Source: Caenorhabditis remanei | Lineage: Eukaryota; Nematoda; Chromadorea; Rhabditida; Rhabditidae | Length of the DNA stretch: 64,000 bases | Assembly: GCF_010183535.1 (NCBI RefSeq) | Contig: NC_071330.1 | Coordinates: 12,815,717 to 12,879,716, forward strand | Direction of reading: 5' to 3' | Shown: piece by piece, positions 21,200-33,966 of the stretch | How positions within the stretch are numbered: the stretch's first letter is position 1 | Layout of the letters: each line of letters starts with the position of its first letter | Notes under the pieces: model-generated | What the model was told of the DNA's origin: nothing | Database searches by the model: none | What the model saw: only the letters and a program-made list of their open reading frames with translations | Translations under genes and position numbers: made by a program

Positions 21200-22343
21200 A
21201 TGAAATTGTTCAGTCTCCCTTACCTTGCGTACTCTCGAATCATCACTTCAATGAATCCGATCGAAGTGCTATCTCTCTCATTTTGTTCGAAAAGAACAAG
21301 AGAAAGAATCAAACAACTACGTTTTTCTTCTACGCAGAGGTTTACCACAGAAGAACATAATCCAAAAGGGCCGATGTTTCAATTAGGAGTGAATACGACA
21401 AAACAATACATATCGATTCCTTTCCAGCCTGCTCCCCGCCGGGCTCGAAGTGAAAGGAGAAGATTTACAGGGACTATAGATGGAGTCAAACACTATTTCA
21501 GGTACCGTTTTAATGTCTCGACAAACATATTTAGAAATTTTTCCAGATCGATTGACACCGATGATGTATGTTTTCTTTACACTAGTAATATGAACCATGG
21601 ATTCAAGATAACCAACTACTTTTTGGATTTAGTACGAGGAACTTTAGATGAATTAATGTTGGATTTGAATGTGATCAGTGATCTGAAAGGATTCATGAGT
21701 GAACTATGCATGAAATCACTTCAGAAAATAGAAATTGTTTCCGATACCCTGACTTCGGAACAATTATTAGTTTTCTGCAATAACTTAGAAGTGACAGTTC
21801 CTGAATTTCAATTGAGATCGAAAGTTGAAGGACCGATGGATCCAAACCTGAATTTTCTACAAACAGACAAATTGTTTTTAAAATATGGAGAATGTGTTAA
21901 AAAAGAGCATCTTCTCAGAATGGATGTGAATTACATGGTGGTATTTAGGTCTAGCCTAGATATTGAATCAATAATTCAATTTATAAAACAGTGGAGAGAT
22001 GGAAAAATATGAGGCTTACTGTAGCTAAGATTCAAGGATTGTCTGATGAAGCTTTAAATAGAGATCGTTTTATTTCTGAGTTCAATGCCAAGCCATGGGA
22101 TCCATCAAAACGAGACAAATGTTATACTTATGATAAAGAGAGAGTTTGATAATTCCATTGATGATTTTATTTTGCTAAAACTAATTTTTAAGTATACTCC
22201 CAAACGACACACCTGAAGATTGTTCAGATGGAATCGATTTCGAAAGCCATGATGGATTGCTGGCAACAATTCGATTCATGCCTTGTGTTAGAATGTTTTT
22301 TTTCTTTGTTTGGCATCAACGGCGGCATTCTGTGGATGTATGA
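21200..22343 (+). pseudogene. F-box protein gene with FBA-like C-terminus, late frameshift
   Basis: The ATG at 21200 opens [20 protein letters not shown] and an F-box pattern (NPIEVLSLSFCSKRTRERIKQ). A 45 bp GTACCG...TTCCAG intron (21502-21546) is in frame, so both spliced and unspliced forms read through. The C-terminal part (LDLNVISDLKGF, LRSKVEGPMDPNLNFLQTD) matches the associated domain of nematode F-box proteins of the FBA_2 type. The frame stops at 22010-22012. The conserved continuation (RDRFISEFNAKPWDPSKRD, then IDFESHDGLLATI and FFVWH) is one frame over and runs to about 22343, so a one-base change near GATGGAAAAAT truncates it. AATAAA is at 22426-22431. It is the parent or sibling of the F-box pseudogenes in module M. 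Confidence 0.65.
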
Positions 22344-22861
22344 AAACTCTTTTAAAATGTTTATGATTATCCCAATTTTTGTAACTTATTTACTTTCAAA
22401 ACTTTTTTTCAATGTCCAATTATCGAATAAATTATCACTTGTAGACGTTTTGAGTATAAGACGCACTCTCTGACTCGTTCGATCACCCATGTTCACACGA
22501 AAAAAGTTGACCATCTCCGATTTGTCCGTCCTTTTGATCAGAGATAGTATAAAGTGTTTTCAGCAGAACGGAGTACTTTTTGGCCAGGTCCGTCACCTGG
22601 GTACCTAGAAAAATCAAAAAATCGATATTTTTCGAAACATTTTTCTGAAGTAGTTAGGTATGAAATCTTAACGAGAAATTGTTGTAAACACTATTTTAAG
22701 CATTTCTTGTATTCAGAAGAAAATTCCAGCTCAACACCTTCATAGTGAAATTTTTCAAAATGTATGAAATTTTCAGGTTTTTTCATGAAATCGCTTTTAT
22801 CTCGGCAGTGACCCGACAAGACAAACTTTTTTATTTAAAAATCGAAATCTACATAAAATTT

Positions 22862-23791
22862 GAAATCGGAAACATGCTGTCCCTACTTGTATCTCTAGGA
22901 CCCAAGAACGGTTTTTATGGGAAGTATGGGAAAAAGTGCGATTATTGAGGATAGCATTATAAAATAAGAAGAATACAATTGGAACATAATTTAGATTTAT
23001 GAAGCAACTAATTTCCATCATTGGGTCATCTGCTTTTTACGTTTTCAAGATGAAATTTACCGAAATGCTCAACTAGGAAAGTTGATGAAACGGTACGTCA
23101 CACTTGTAACTTTATTTGACAGAGGACTGTGTTTAATATGACAGAAAACGTGAGAAAACTACAAAAATTAACTAATATAGCAAGATTTTCAAGAAAAATA
23201 GAAAAAATAAGGCTCATGAATGTTCAATGGTCTGACCTTTTTGTGGAAGTCAGAAAAGTTTTTTTGTTTCGAAAATCTTGCTATATTAGTTAATTTTTGT
23301 AGTTTTCTCACGTTTTCTGTCATATTAAACACAGTCATCTGTCAAATAAAGTTACAAGTGTGACGTACCGTTTCATCAACTTTCCTAGTTGAGCATTTCG
23401 GTAAATTTCATCTTGAAAACGTAAAAAGCAGATGACCCAATGATGGAAATTAGTTGCTTCATAAATCTAAATTATGTTCCAATCGTATTCTTCTTATTTT
23501 ATAATGCTATCCTCAATATTTCAGCTCGAATGGTTCAAATCAGGGAAAAATTTCAAAAAATCAAAAATTCAATTTTTTCAAATTTTTTTTGTAGTATGAT
23601 CGAAAACTGTGTTGGGACTGAAGTAAAATGATATGATTCAATAAAAAATTTCAAAAAACCATTGTTTCGGAACCTTAAAAATGATTTACCGGGAGGTCTC
23701 GAAAATTAAAATCGCATTTTTTCCCATACTTCCTATAAAAACCGTTCTTGGGTCCTAGAGATACAAGTAGGGACAGCATGTTTCCGATTTC
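22862..23791. repeat. Large interrupted palindrome next to module M1
   Basis: Inner arms 22944-23193 and 23270-23517 pair around a 76 bp spacer. Outer arms (22862-22943 and about 23711-23791, GAAATCGGAAACATGCTG and inverse) pair too, with 193 bp of extra sequence on the right side. An almost identical copy lies at 51,920-52,852. Confidence 0.88.
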
Positions 23792-24509
23792 AATTTTTGA
23801 AGGTGAAACTTGGTCAATTTCGGGACGAATATCATGAAATACTGATTTTCTGATTCAGCGTGACGAGAGCTTTCAGAAAGTTAATCTTGAAAATGACAAA
23901 TTTAAGGAAATTTTTCATGTCTTCATACAAAATTGCATCAAAAACCACCAAAATTCAAAAATTTCTGAGCATTTCACACAGAAATCGGAAGTGGTTAAAC
24001 CATTTTCAGCGGAAGCCGGAAGCCTCGGAAGTTAATTTTCTAAAAAGAGAGTCGGATGTGAAATTTTAATAACAGAAATGATAAAAAGAAGAAAAGAATT
24101 CCGGAAAACTCTGGTAATGGAATAAGACTACACAGCTATGAAGAAAGAGAAAAAGGAAGATGGTTCCATTTGTATTTCCTAGCGCCCATATGAAATGTTT
24201 GAGAGCTCATAACTCAGCTCGCGGAAACATTTAGCCGGTTTTGATGGCAGAAATGGATTCCACGTAGTCGAAAGTACCTATCACGAAATTTAGAAATTGT
24301 TTGGATTCCGCGTCTCCAAAGAGATTACTTGAATATGAGCACAGTCTAAACGCACGTGAAATGAAGAAAAAACAAAGTTGTCGAAGATGACATTCAAAAG
24401 TTCGACGTGTACAATGCTCTATTTCGAATAAAAAAGAAACCATTTCAATCGGAAAAATTAAGAACATTCACTTATTTCCTAGTTTACAAAGTTAGTTTTG
24501 CTTTCCAAC

Positions 24510-25408
24510 ATGGTGAGTTTCTCTTTGGAATTTAGCAGATTTACATCCATAATTCCAGGAGGAATACCTGCAACTTATTGTGAAATGTTTTCCAATGGTA
24601 ACGTTTATCCTATTGGCGGCTTCATGTGTAAGTGTGATCTTCTGAAAATATAGATTTCAGTAAGGTTTGCAGACAAGTAAACCAAAAGAATCACACAAAA
24701 ATCCTACCGGTGGAAGAAAACTCACAATGTCCACAATGTCCACACCGTCCACATCTTTCAACACAATTTCAGATTTTTCGTTCGATGAAAAATTAGAAGA
24801 AGAAGAAGAAGAAGAGAAAAAAGAAGAAGGGAATGAGTTGAAAGAGAAGAAAGAGCCAGAAAAAGAAGAAGAGAAGAGAGAATTTTCATGTGGAAAAGAC
24901 GAAAAGGAAGAAGAGAAAGGTGACAAAGGAGGGAAAGCAGAGAATAAAGAAGTTGAGTTCAATCTTGAAACATCTCCTGCATTCACAATTTGTATTGATA
25001 ATAATGTCAATAATGAAGTGTTCATATTAAATGCAAGAAAATCACTCGATGAGTCGGCAGGCTTTTTATGGACAATCAAAAAGAGATTGGCGTTTGATGA
25101 CGGCTCTTGGAAACAGTTGAATCGGAGAATAGCTGCTCTGAAAGCTGAGGTAAAATGAGCAGTCCTTGAAAGATTTGAAATCTGAATATGCATCCTTGCA
25201 AACTGTTTTATCTTCCTCTAATTTCCAGGGACTTGACACTCGTGCCAACACTATACAAGCAAAGAAGAACAAGATCAAGTAAGAAGCTATTTCTACCTGA
25301 TTCTTTTCATATTTCCATCAAATTTTCAGCTGTATTGAACCCACTAAAATGGATGCCCAATTTGAAAAACAGGCCGCGTCAAAACCGAAAAAGAAGACAG
25401 TTGAGTGA
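24510..25408 (+). CDS. Glu/Lys-rich protein with hydrophobic N-terminus, five exons, 225 residues (copy 1)
   Basis: Exons 24510-24512 (ATG only), 24559-24627, 24673-25149, 25229-25278 and 25330-25408 join in phase; AATAAA is at 25435-25440. The N-terminus MEEYLQLIVKCFPMVTF continues to LLAASC, a signal peptide or membrane anchor. A Ser/Thr stretch follows, then about 55 residues of Glu/Lys repeats, then a more globular part (FNLETSPAFTICIDNN, ESAGFLWTIKKRLAFDDG) and a Lys-rich tail ending KPKKKTVE. I do not recognise a family. The frame is intact in all seven copies, while the neighbouring F-box copies are broken. The alternative unspliced reading from the same ATG gives only 49 codons. Confidence 0.7.
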
Positions 25409-25603
25409 ACTGGAAAAGGGAGAACAAGTGTTGTAATAAAGCGTTTATTGATTGAAAATGGCATTGAATTTGGATTTGAAATTGAAAAACTTTTAGAAAA
25501 AACAGACTTGAAATCATCGATTTTGAGCTCTGCATTTGTCTGTGATACGCCCAGCTGTTGGATAGATACTTCCGATGTAGACCTGGGAATAATTGAAATT
25601 ACA

Positions 25604-26725
25604 ATGAAATTGTTCAGTCTCCCGTACGTTGCCTACTCTCGAATCACCACCTTAATGAATCCGATAGAAGTGATTTCCTTCTCATTTTGTTCGAAAAAGT
25701 CAAGAGAAAAAATCAAACAGATACGTTTTCATTTTAATTTGCTGGAATTTCTACAAAAGTTAACAAATATAAAGCTCTGGTGTTTCAACTACAAATTTCG
25801 ACGGGAGGTCGACATTTGTCGATTCCATTCGAAACTGCTCCACGTCCGGCTCGATGTATGGGAAGAAGATTTATAGGGGCTATAGATGGAGTCAAACACT
25901 ATTTCAGGTATGTTTCAATGTCTCAAACAGACAAAAATAATTAAATTATTCAGATGCATTGAGTTCCTAGAAGGAAGTATTCTATACAGTGATATCCCAC
26001 ACAGTGGGTTCAAAATAACCAATTATGTACATTTTGGATTTACTACGAGCAAGTTTGGTTATTCTTGAGTTGGATTTGAATGTGATCAATGATTAGAAAG
26101 GATTCATAACTGAACCATGCATGAAATCAGTTTCCGGAATTGAAATTCTTTCTGAAACTGTTACTGCTGACAAACTGTCCGTCTTCTTCGATAACATAGA
26201 GAATCCGGTTAAAAACGTTCATATTCACTCGAAAGTTGAAGGACAAGTGTCTACAAGTATGAACATCTTTCGAACATAAATATTAGTTTTTTACGAGAGT
26301 AGTTGGATTACAAGAGAACATTTACTTGGATTCAATGGAAAAATTTTGTGCATCATTAATCCTACTTTTAATATTGAACTTTTATTGAATTCATAAGACA
26401 ATGGAGAAACGGAAATAATACAAAATTCGTAGCACTCATGATGTCAGAAGTACCTCAAGAAGTGATAAACAGAGATCGTTTTATTTCCGAGTTCGATGCG
26501 AAACCATGGGATCCGAAGAGAAGAGAAAAATGTTTCATTTATGAGAAAGAGTGAGTTAATTCATTTTTGAATCGACCACAATAGTCATTTTATTGCAGAA
26601 TCACTGACGTTCAAGACATTACTAGCGACTTATCGGAAGGATTCGATTTGGAGAGAGATGATGGATTACTGGCAACTATCTTAGTCGGTCCACCTGACTT
26701 ATTTCAGTTTTTTGTGTGGCACGTC
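25604..26725 (+). pseudogene. F-box pseudogene copy 1 (module M1)
   Basis: The ATG at 25604 opens [20 protein letters not shown] and an F-box very similar to the 21.2 kb gene. A frame change occurs near 25,800, where the related gene continues in another frame (HLSIPFETAPRPARC). The homologous intron is 25914-25958. A TAG lies at 26094-26096 inside the NVIND*KGF segment, and the frame shifts again near 26,280. The 3' exon after TTATTGCAG reads ITDVQDITSDLSEGFDLER and ends FVWHV at the palindrome axis. It shares the internal TAG with copy M6 only. Confidence 0.75.
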
Positions 26726-26921
26726 GAAATTTGTAGTTGAAACACCAGAGCTTTATATTTGTTAACTTTTGTAGAAATTCCAGCAAATTAAAATGAAAAC
26801 GTATCTGTTTGATTTTTTCTCTTGACTTTTTCGAACAAAATGAGAAGGAAATCACTTCTATCGGATTCATTAAGGTGGTGATTCGAGAGTAGGCAACGTA
26901 CGGGAGACTGAACAATTTCAT
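26726..26921 (-). pseudogene. Truncated F-box fragment (M2)
   Basis: Only the first 65 codons remain before the palindrome junction, so no F-box associated domain is present. The frame is open to the junction. Confidence 0.75.
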
Positions 26922-27116
26922 TGTAATTTCAATTATTCCCAGGTCTACATCGGAAGTATCTATCCAACAGCTGGGCGTATCACAGACAAATGCAGAGCTC
27001 AAAATCGATGATTTCAAGTGTATTTTTTCTAAAAGGTTTTCAATTTCAAATCCAAATTCAATGCCATTTTCAATCAATAAACGCTTTATTACAACACTTG
27101 TTCTCCCTTTTCCAGT

Positions 27117-28015
27117 TCACTCAACTGTCTTCTTTTTCGGTTTTGACGCGGCCTGTTTTTCAAATTGGGCATCCATTTTAGTGGGTTCAATACAGCTGAA
27201 AATTTGATGGAAATATGAAAAGAATCAGGTAGAAATAGCTTCTTACTTGATCTTGTTCTTCTTTGCTTGTATAGTGTTGGCACGAGTGTCAAGTCCCTGG
27301 AAATTAGAGGAAGATAAAACAGTTTGCAAGGATGCATATTCAGATTTCAAATCTTTCAAGGACTGCTCATTTTACCTCAGCTTTCAGAGCAGCTATTCTC
27401 CGATTCAACTGTTTCCAAGAGCCGTCATCAAACGCCAATCTCTTTTTGATTGTCCATAAAAAGCCTGCCGACTCATCGAGTGATTTTCTTGCATTTAATA
27501 TGAACACTTCATTATTGACATTATTATCAATACAAATTGTGAATGCAGGAGATGTTTCAAGATTGAACTCAACTTCTTTATTCTCTGCTTTCCCTCCTTT
27601 GTCACCTTTCTCTTCTTCCTTTTCGTCTTTTCCACATGAAAATTCTCTCTTCTCTTCTTCTTTTTCTGGCTCTTTCTTCTCTTTCAACTCATTCCCTTCT
27701 TCTTTTTTCTCTTCTTCTTCTTCTTCTTCTAATTTTTCATCGAACGAAAAATCTGAAATTGTGTTGAAAGATGTGGACGGTGTGGACATTGTGGACATTG
27801 TGAGTTTTCTTCCACCGGTAGGATTTTTGTGTGATTCTTTTGGTTTACTTGTCTGCAAACCTTACTGAAATCTATATTTTCAGAAGATCACACTTACACA
27901 TGAAGCCGCCAATAGGATAAACGTTACCATTGGAAAACATTTCACAATAAGTTGCAGGTATTCCTCCTGGAATTATGGATGTAAATCTGCTAAATTCCAA
28001 AGAGAAACTCACCAT
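27117..28015 (-). CDS. Glu/Lys-rich protein gene, copy 2
   Basis: Same five-exon structure as copy 1 on the opposite strand: ATG at 28015-28013, TGA at 27119-27117. All splice signals and the predicted main exon are unchanged. Whether each copy is expressed is unknown. Confidence 0.68.
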
Positions 28016-28740
28016 GTTGGAAAGCAAAACTAACTTTGTAAACTAGGAAATAAGTGAATGCTCTTAATTTTTCCGATTGAAATGGTTTCTTTTTTATTCG
28101 AAATAGAGCATTGTACACGTCGAACTTTTGAATGTCATCTTCGACAACTTTGTTTTTTCTTCATTTCACGTGCGTTTAGACTGTGCTCATATTCAAGTAA
28201 TCTCTTTGGAGACGCGGAATCCAAACAATTTCTAAATTTCGTTATAGGTACTTTCGACTACGTGGAATCCATTTCTGCCATCAAAACCGGCTAAATGTTT
28301 CCGCGAGCTGAGTTATGAGCTCTCAAACATTTCATATGGGCGCTGGGAAATACAAATGGAACCATCTTCATTTTTCTCTTTCTTCATAGCTGTGTAGTCT
28401 TATTCCATTACCAGAGTTTTCCGGAATTCTTTTCTTCTTTTTATCATTTCTGTTATTAAAATTTCACATCCGACTTTCTTTTTAGAAAATTAACTTCCGA
28501 GGCTTCCGTCTTCCGCTGAAAATGGTTTAACCACTTCCGATTTCTGTGTGAAATGCTCAGAAATTTTTGAATTTTGGTGGTTTTTGATGCAATTTCGTAT
28601 GAAGACAACGCCGAAATTCTTTGTATTGATGAAAAATTTCCTTAAATTTGTCATTTTCAAAACTAACTTTCTGAAAGTTCTCGTCACGCTGAATTTGAAA
28701 ATCAACATTTCATGATATTCGTCCCAAAATTGACCAAGTT

Positions 28741-29649
28741 AGATCATTTTAGGATATTACAATATAAAAAAATATAATTTTTGAAAAATATAAGTAAAAA
28801 TAGGTAGAAAAAAGGGCATTTTTATCACATGTTTGCCCTTAAAAAGTCCATCTTTTGTTACTAAAATTTAATTTTTGATTTCCTCTTCTGCAATTCCTGT
28901 TCTCTCCCCTCCCCATACTGATAACATTTCGCTCCTATAAAACCTTCTTTTCTTATCTTTTTTTTCATTTTATTAGGCATCAAATGAATTCATTTCTAGT
29001 CTATTCTTTTTTATTATTGGTGATAGGTACCCAATTGGTGGAAGCCGGAAAGTGTGCAGACTGTATCGCCAGTGGGAAACAGTGAGTTGTTGGGTCTGTG
29101 TGTCGGTTTGTCCGGATTGTGATTTAAAGATTTGAATAGGGAAGGAAGAGAGCTTTCAAAAAAATATAGTCATGTTCATTTCTCAAAGGCACACACCGTA
29201 ACCCTGTATAACCCAAATTCAGAAATATATGAACAATTATGTATATCCAGTTATAAAATTTTCAATTTTTCAAAAAGCCAATGCGTTTTTTTCAATAACT
29301 TTGTCACATTTTCATGTATTAGAGGAAACATCGAAGGGCTGACTAGGTTCCTAATAATTTTTAGGAGTAGAACCTTTTTTCCCTACATTTTGAGCTAGAA
29401 ATTTTCAAAAAAACATAAAAACTGACCAAGTAACAGATTTTCGAAACATTTCGAAAAAATTAGATTTATTAATTCGCTTGTAACTTGAATACTTGATCGC
29501 AGATCTGATTCATATTTATATTTTTGGAATCAGCTTGTCAAGAGCTTTCAGAAAAATATAATCATGCCTTCAGGGTTCACCACGAAACTACGGTATGCGC
29601 CTTTAAACTGGGTTACTGTAGTTCTCGTGGTGGGACCCAATTGAAAGCA
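28741..29649 (+). pseudogene. Lipase 5' fragment a (promoter and exon 1 only)
   Basis: Identical in layout to the promoter and exon 1 of the intact lipase: TATAAAA at 28936-28942, ATG at 28984, exon 1 28984-29081 encoding the signal peptide and GKCADCIASGK. After 29649 in intron 1 the sequence switches to an unrelated fragment, so there is no exon 2 on this strand and no functional lipase can be made. Confidence 0.85.
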
Positions 29650-30003
29650 TTCTGAGAACCTTTCTCTCTGAACAACCCTCAATCGAAGACAGCAATGGCG
29701 GACAAGTCGGCTTACATGAGCGCTGGTGGATACAGCTCCGGCTACATGGGATCGAATGCCTCATCGTCTGGATACGCTCGTGAAGATTATGCATCCGGTG
29801 GAAGTGGTGGAGGAGCCAGCAACAACCAAAACCAAGGATCGGGAGGAAATACCAATCCAGGACAACAAGTCTTCAAGGCTCGCACTGATCAGTCTTGCTA
29901 TCTTGGACCATAAACGATGACAACAACGTCAAGAAGAGCCAACTGCCAGACGAAATGCAACTTTCTCTTTTTGGTTTCACATCCAATAAAGTAGTAAATG
30001 AGA
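29650..30003 (+). pseudogene. 354 bp fragment of an unrelated gene at the palindrome apex (copy 1)
   Basis: Encodes a Gly/Ser/Asn-rich N-terminus from ATG 29695 (MADKSAYMSAGGYSSGYMGS ...) to TAA 29911, preceded by a normal-looking 5' leader. A second possible exon frame (INDDNNVKKSQLPDEMQLSL) follows. Both borders are lipase intron sequence. The same fragment, inverted, is at 43786-44139. Its parent gene is not in the window and I do not recognise it. Confidence 0.7.
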
Positions 30004-30169
30004 AAGAAGGAGTCTATGATGGTCGAGGTGGTGATTCTTCGATTTTACGGGTGGGGAACAAATCATGGTTTCAGAGACTTACCCCAATGGAAGTGACACA
30101 TGGAGTGAAGCCGCATTCGTTGACTGTCACACACCAGCTGAAAATTATTAAGATTTCAAAAATATATTC

Positions 30170-30330
30170 AGATTCTGCTCGTTTAGAGCTTTCAGAAAAG
30201 TATAATCATGACCATATTTGGACTCACCACAAAAATACGGTATGCGCCTTTAAACTGGGATACTGTAGTTTTCGTGGTGGGACCCTACATAGACAAGAGT
30301 ATACTTTTCTGAAAGCTCTCATCACACTGA
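30170..30330. repeat. Hairpin repeat within the lipase fragment
   Basis: GAGCTTTCAGAAAAGTATAATCATG family, here the inverted copy of the one at about 58,900-59,045 in the intact lipase intron 1. Confidence 0.75.
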
Positions 30331-32448
30331 TTCTAAAATTACAGATTTTTTAAAAATTGGAGCATATCGGACAGAGTTACAACACAAAACATATTTTTAA
30401 CACCAAGGGTTAACAAAAAGTGATGCAACTTTGTCAGTTCTATTTCAAAATTTATTAAATTTTATATTTTGAAATCAGCTCGTCAAGGCGCTTCGAATGA
30501 GTATAATCATGCCTATATTTGCTTTCAATTGGGTCCCACCACGAGAACTACAGTAACCCAGTTTAAAGGCGCATACCGTAGTTTCGTGGTGAACCCTGAA
30601 GGCATGATTATATTTTTCTGAAAGCTCTTGACAAGCTTATTCCAAAAATATAAATATGAATCAGATCTGCGATCAAGTATTCAAGTTACAAGCGAATTAA
30701 TAAATCTAATTTTTTCGAAATGTTTCGAAAATCTGTTACTTGGTCAGTTTTTATGTTTTTTTGAAAATTTCTAGCTCAAAATGTAGGGAAAAAAGGTTCT
30801 ACTCCTAAAAATTATTAGGAACCTAGTCAGCCCTTCGATGTTTCCTCTAATACATGAAAATGTGACAAAGTTATTGAAAAAAACGCATTGGCTTTTTGAA
30901 AAATTGAAAATTTTATAACTGGATATACATAACCAGTCGGTTTACGTCGCCTAACGGCGACTAAACCTCCTTCCCTACACCACCCTTCTCAGTTTTACAG
31001 CGCCTGCGGCGCTTCTTAGCTGGAACAGTCCGTTCCGACAAAGCACAATTGTAAAATCTCTCCTTTTCAGACTCAAACTCTGCAAACTTTCTCAATGACT
31101 TTTTCTATCTTGATAGAATATGGAATTTAGAATGAGCTGTTTTTGAATTTACCAATTAGAACTTTCTTCCTATGTTTTCCTTATTTCAAAACAATCTCAC
31201 AGAAGAACGTGAACTTGATAACTCTTCTTTCTTCCCTTCTCAAAAGGCGAGTGATCATGCAGAATTACTACTATCGAGGTCTCAGACTTCTACTTTACTC
31301 TTGGATCGTATAACTTATTCACTTGTAAGGTAGTTTTCGTTAGCTAAGGAGCCCTTTCCGGTAGAGAACAATTAAAACACTTCTGTATTTCTGATAATAT
31401 TTTAACAACTTTTCTCAATGACTTTTTTCCAGTGGAATATGGAATGTCAGTATAAAAATTTTTTTCCATATACTTACACGGAAATCTTCTTCTTAGTCTG
31501 GTTTGATCCGAAAAGTTCTGCTTTCTCATTTTATACCTCTTCGGCGGCGATGCCGCGTCTTTTCTCTAGAATACTTCAAAACTATTTCACATACTTCTAA
31601 GTTTAAAAGTAGAAGTGCACTCTTATTCAGTCTATTTTGATTCCAATCCTTATTTCTACCTGAAAGTGCACCACAAAAGTTGGCAGAATTCTTGAAGATC
31701 TTCAAAGAAATGCACTTTATGTACATAAATAGTGATATAGGCAAAAAACGTTATAACTTTTTTCAAAAACTTCAAAACATATTTTCCTTTTGACAAAAAA
31801 TGTAATCTTTCTGAGCTTTTGACTGATCGGCGGCGATGCCGCCTCCCTTCCCCAAGAAGATGCGGACGAAAGTCTTATGGATAAATCAGTTTTTGACTCG
31901 GCGTTTGCAGGATTGTAATTTTTAAGCATTTTGAAAGTTAGGAGCTGTACGAAAATCGGAGAGAGCCTCTTAATCGGGGAACGAAAATTGGGGATAGTGT
32001 GCACAGACGAACGCAAATTTGCGGCGCAGTTTCCAAACCGTAGTTTTTTTCCCCGATTATACCCACGCAACCTACGAAATCTCGACTGTAACGGCGTTAT
32101 TTACAACCTCCAACAAAAAACCAAAAAACATTTCCGACCTGGCGGGAACGAACTCACCACCCCGTGCGTGAGAGTCATCTGCGTAGACCGCTACACAGGT
32201 AAACCGCTAAGTCCCAAAAACGGGCCGGCGGCGGCGCGCAAGTTGCCCAACGGCGAACATACGGTGGTTGAAGTTGCGAGCCGCCGACGGACCAACGTTT
32301 AGCCGCCACCGGGCCAACTTTCACCCGGCGCACTTTCCCAATAGGCCCCTTTCCCCGGTACTTTCGGAACACATGGTTGAATAATTATTGTTTATTATAA
32401 GAAAAAAACAAAAATACAATTAAAAGGATAAAAGAAGAAAAATAGAAA

Positions 32449-33225
32449 TTAAAATATTCTTGGCTTTTGACTCCATTTGACTTGTTTTCTTCGCTTCTTA
32501 TTGTTTCGTTCCAAGTGTGAAATTGAACGATCGGAGTTTTGATTATCATTCGAGAGAATCCTTTTTTGGTGAAGATTGTTCTTTAAATCTGAAATAAAAT
32601 GGGTAAAATTTGCTCGAAGTTCAATAGTTACGCACATTGATTTCTCCTTTAGCTTGTTGAATACCTCTGAGTATTGTAACAAATCCTTTGAGGGGAGACA
32701 TACGTTCGATTCCGAAGATGAGTACACTTGACGATGTTTTGTCCTAAATAACCATGCTTATTTTCTTTTATAAAGAAATGAAAATACCTTTATTTTATGT
32801 GAAAAACGTCGTCGTTGTCTCTGAATTTCTCATGGAAACGTTTTGGTAGTCCTGATGGGCTTCTGTTGCTTTTTTCAATGGATAATACGTCGGATTCTGT
32901 AAAAGAATAGGTAATTTTCATAAAATTATAATCAGATTCATACACGGCGATTTTTTCGGAACCACCCCCTTTCATTCTAACGAGTTTTTCTCGAAAATGA
33001 ATTGTAATTTTCGGAAAATTCTTTTTAACTCCTATATTTAGATTCTCCAGTTACCTCGGATAATTACAGAAAATTTTCCGAAAATTACAATTCATTTTCG
33101 AGAAAAACTCGTTAGAATGAAAGGAGGTGGTTCCGAAAAAATCAACGTGTTCATGAGATAACAAACCTTTTCTGTCCTCCGATAGCGAAAATATCCTCCA
33201 TATTGCGTTGAGGCGCCCGACGCCA
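32449..33225 (-). pseudogene. Gene-like exons carried by the nested element
   Basis: On the minus strand an ATG near 33,216 opens MASGASTQYGGYFRYRRTEK and ends AAG|GTTTGT. After TTTTACAG near 32,899 a second exon reads NPTYYPLKKATEAHQ in phase, then stops at FFT. A third block (32,727-32,449) has an open frame with LLQYSEVFNKLKEKS and a basic C-terminus (KKRRKQVKW). The blocks do not join without a stop, so this is a degraded or captured gene. Origin unknown. Confidence 0.4.
32949..33144. repeat. 196 bp palindrome in the captured gene's intron
   Basis: Arms of about 70 bp (GATTTTTTCGGAACCA ... and inverse) surround a 45 bp spacer. Confidence 0.85.
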
Positions 33226-33815
33226 TCACAAGTTGTATCGATTAGCCTAGAAACGAATAATGGAGTAATTATTCAACGGGTAGAAAGCGGATAGTTATTA
33301 AGATTGTTCAATTATCTAAACGAAATGTAACAAACTAAAAAATTACCAAGAAATACATGAAAATCGAAGAAAAATAAACGTTTTTACTGAAAAATAATTC
33401 GAGCGGCGCCGGTGAAGATTTACTGCGAACACCGGAAAAGCGGAGTGTCGTTGTGGCTTTTCGCTGAAAGCGGCGACTTGGATTGAAACTTGAACGTTGA
33501 AGGCATGTCGAAAAAGGGAAGATAGTTAAGAAAAGTAGTGAACGCGAAAAGTTTTAAATAGACTAAAACCGAGAGTTGCAAAAGAGACACATTTCAGTAA
33601 CTTTGAACATGAATTTGAACTACCGTATACTCTGTGATAGAGACGCATCCAGATGTACAAGTTCAACGTAGCATAACTTGGTTCTGAGAAGAGATACTAA
33701 AAAGTTCTCAACTGACAAAATATAGCTTGATACAAATGAAATATTTCATCAGTTGAAAAAAAGTTCGTAACTGAGATGCCATTCGAGATATGTATCTTGC
33801 TTCAAACTCTTCATA

Positions 33816-33966
33816 ATGGATCTACCCACGAAGAAAATTTGCCTACCCACGAACGCAAAATAATGCATTTTTATGGCACAAAAATGCAAAAAATGCATTA
33901 AATTGCATTCGTGAATAGAATTAAATTGCATTAAATGGTACAAGTTTTCTTCGTGGGTAGATCCAT
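33816..33966. mobile_element. 151 bp MITE
   Basis: Terminal inverted repeats ATGGATCTACCCACGAAGAA and its inverse, with an AT-rich interior containing several ATGCATT/AATGCA repeats. Confidence 0.75.

Larger units (their letters stand above)
23808..26725 (+). repeat. Module M copy 1 (long form, +)
   Basis: Starts ACTTGGTCAATTTCGGGACG and carries the Glu/Lys-rich gene and the complete F-box pseudogene. At 26725/26726 the sequence turns back: the F-box 3' end (FFVWHV) meets an inverted copy of its own middle (GAAATTTGTAGTTGAAACACC). Homology to the other six copies is near identity apart from single-base differences. Confidence 0.92.
26726..28740 (-). repeat. Module M copy 2 (short form, -)
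   Basis: Inverted copy of module M lacking the 0.92 kb F-box 3' part. It continues directly into the lipase 5' region, as in the intact locus at 57.8 kb. Confidence 0.92.

Noticed and set aside
24657..25193. 178-codon minus-strand frame opposite the Glu/Lys-rich exon, present in all seven copies
   Set aside because: It is the shadow of the GAA/GAG-rich coding exon (Ser/Phe-rich TTC/TCT runs) and lacks splice or start context; the plus-strand gene explains the conservation.
25448..25603. N-terminal extension (MIENGIEFGFEIEK...) of the module F-box gene
   Set aside because: The related gene at 21,200 starts at the internal MKLFSLP, and this extension overlaps the 3' end of the Glu/Lys-rich gene and its polyadenylation signal.
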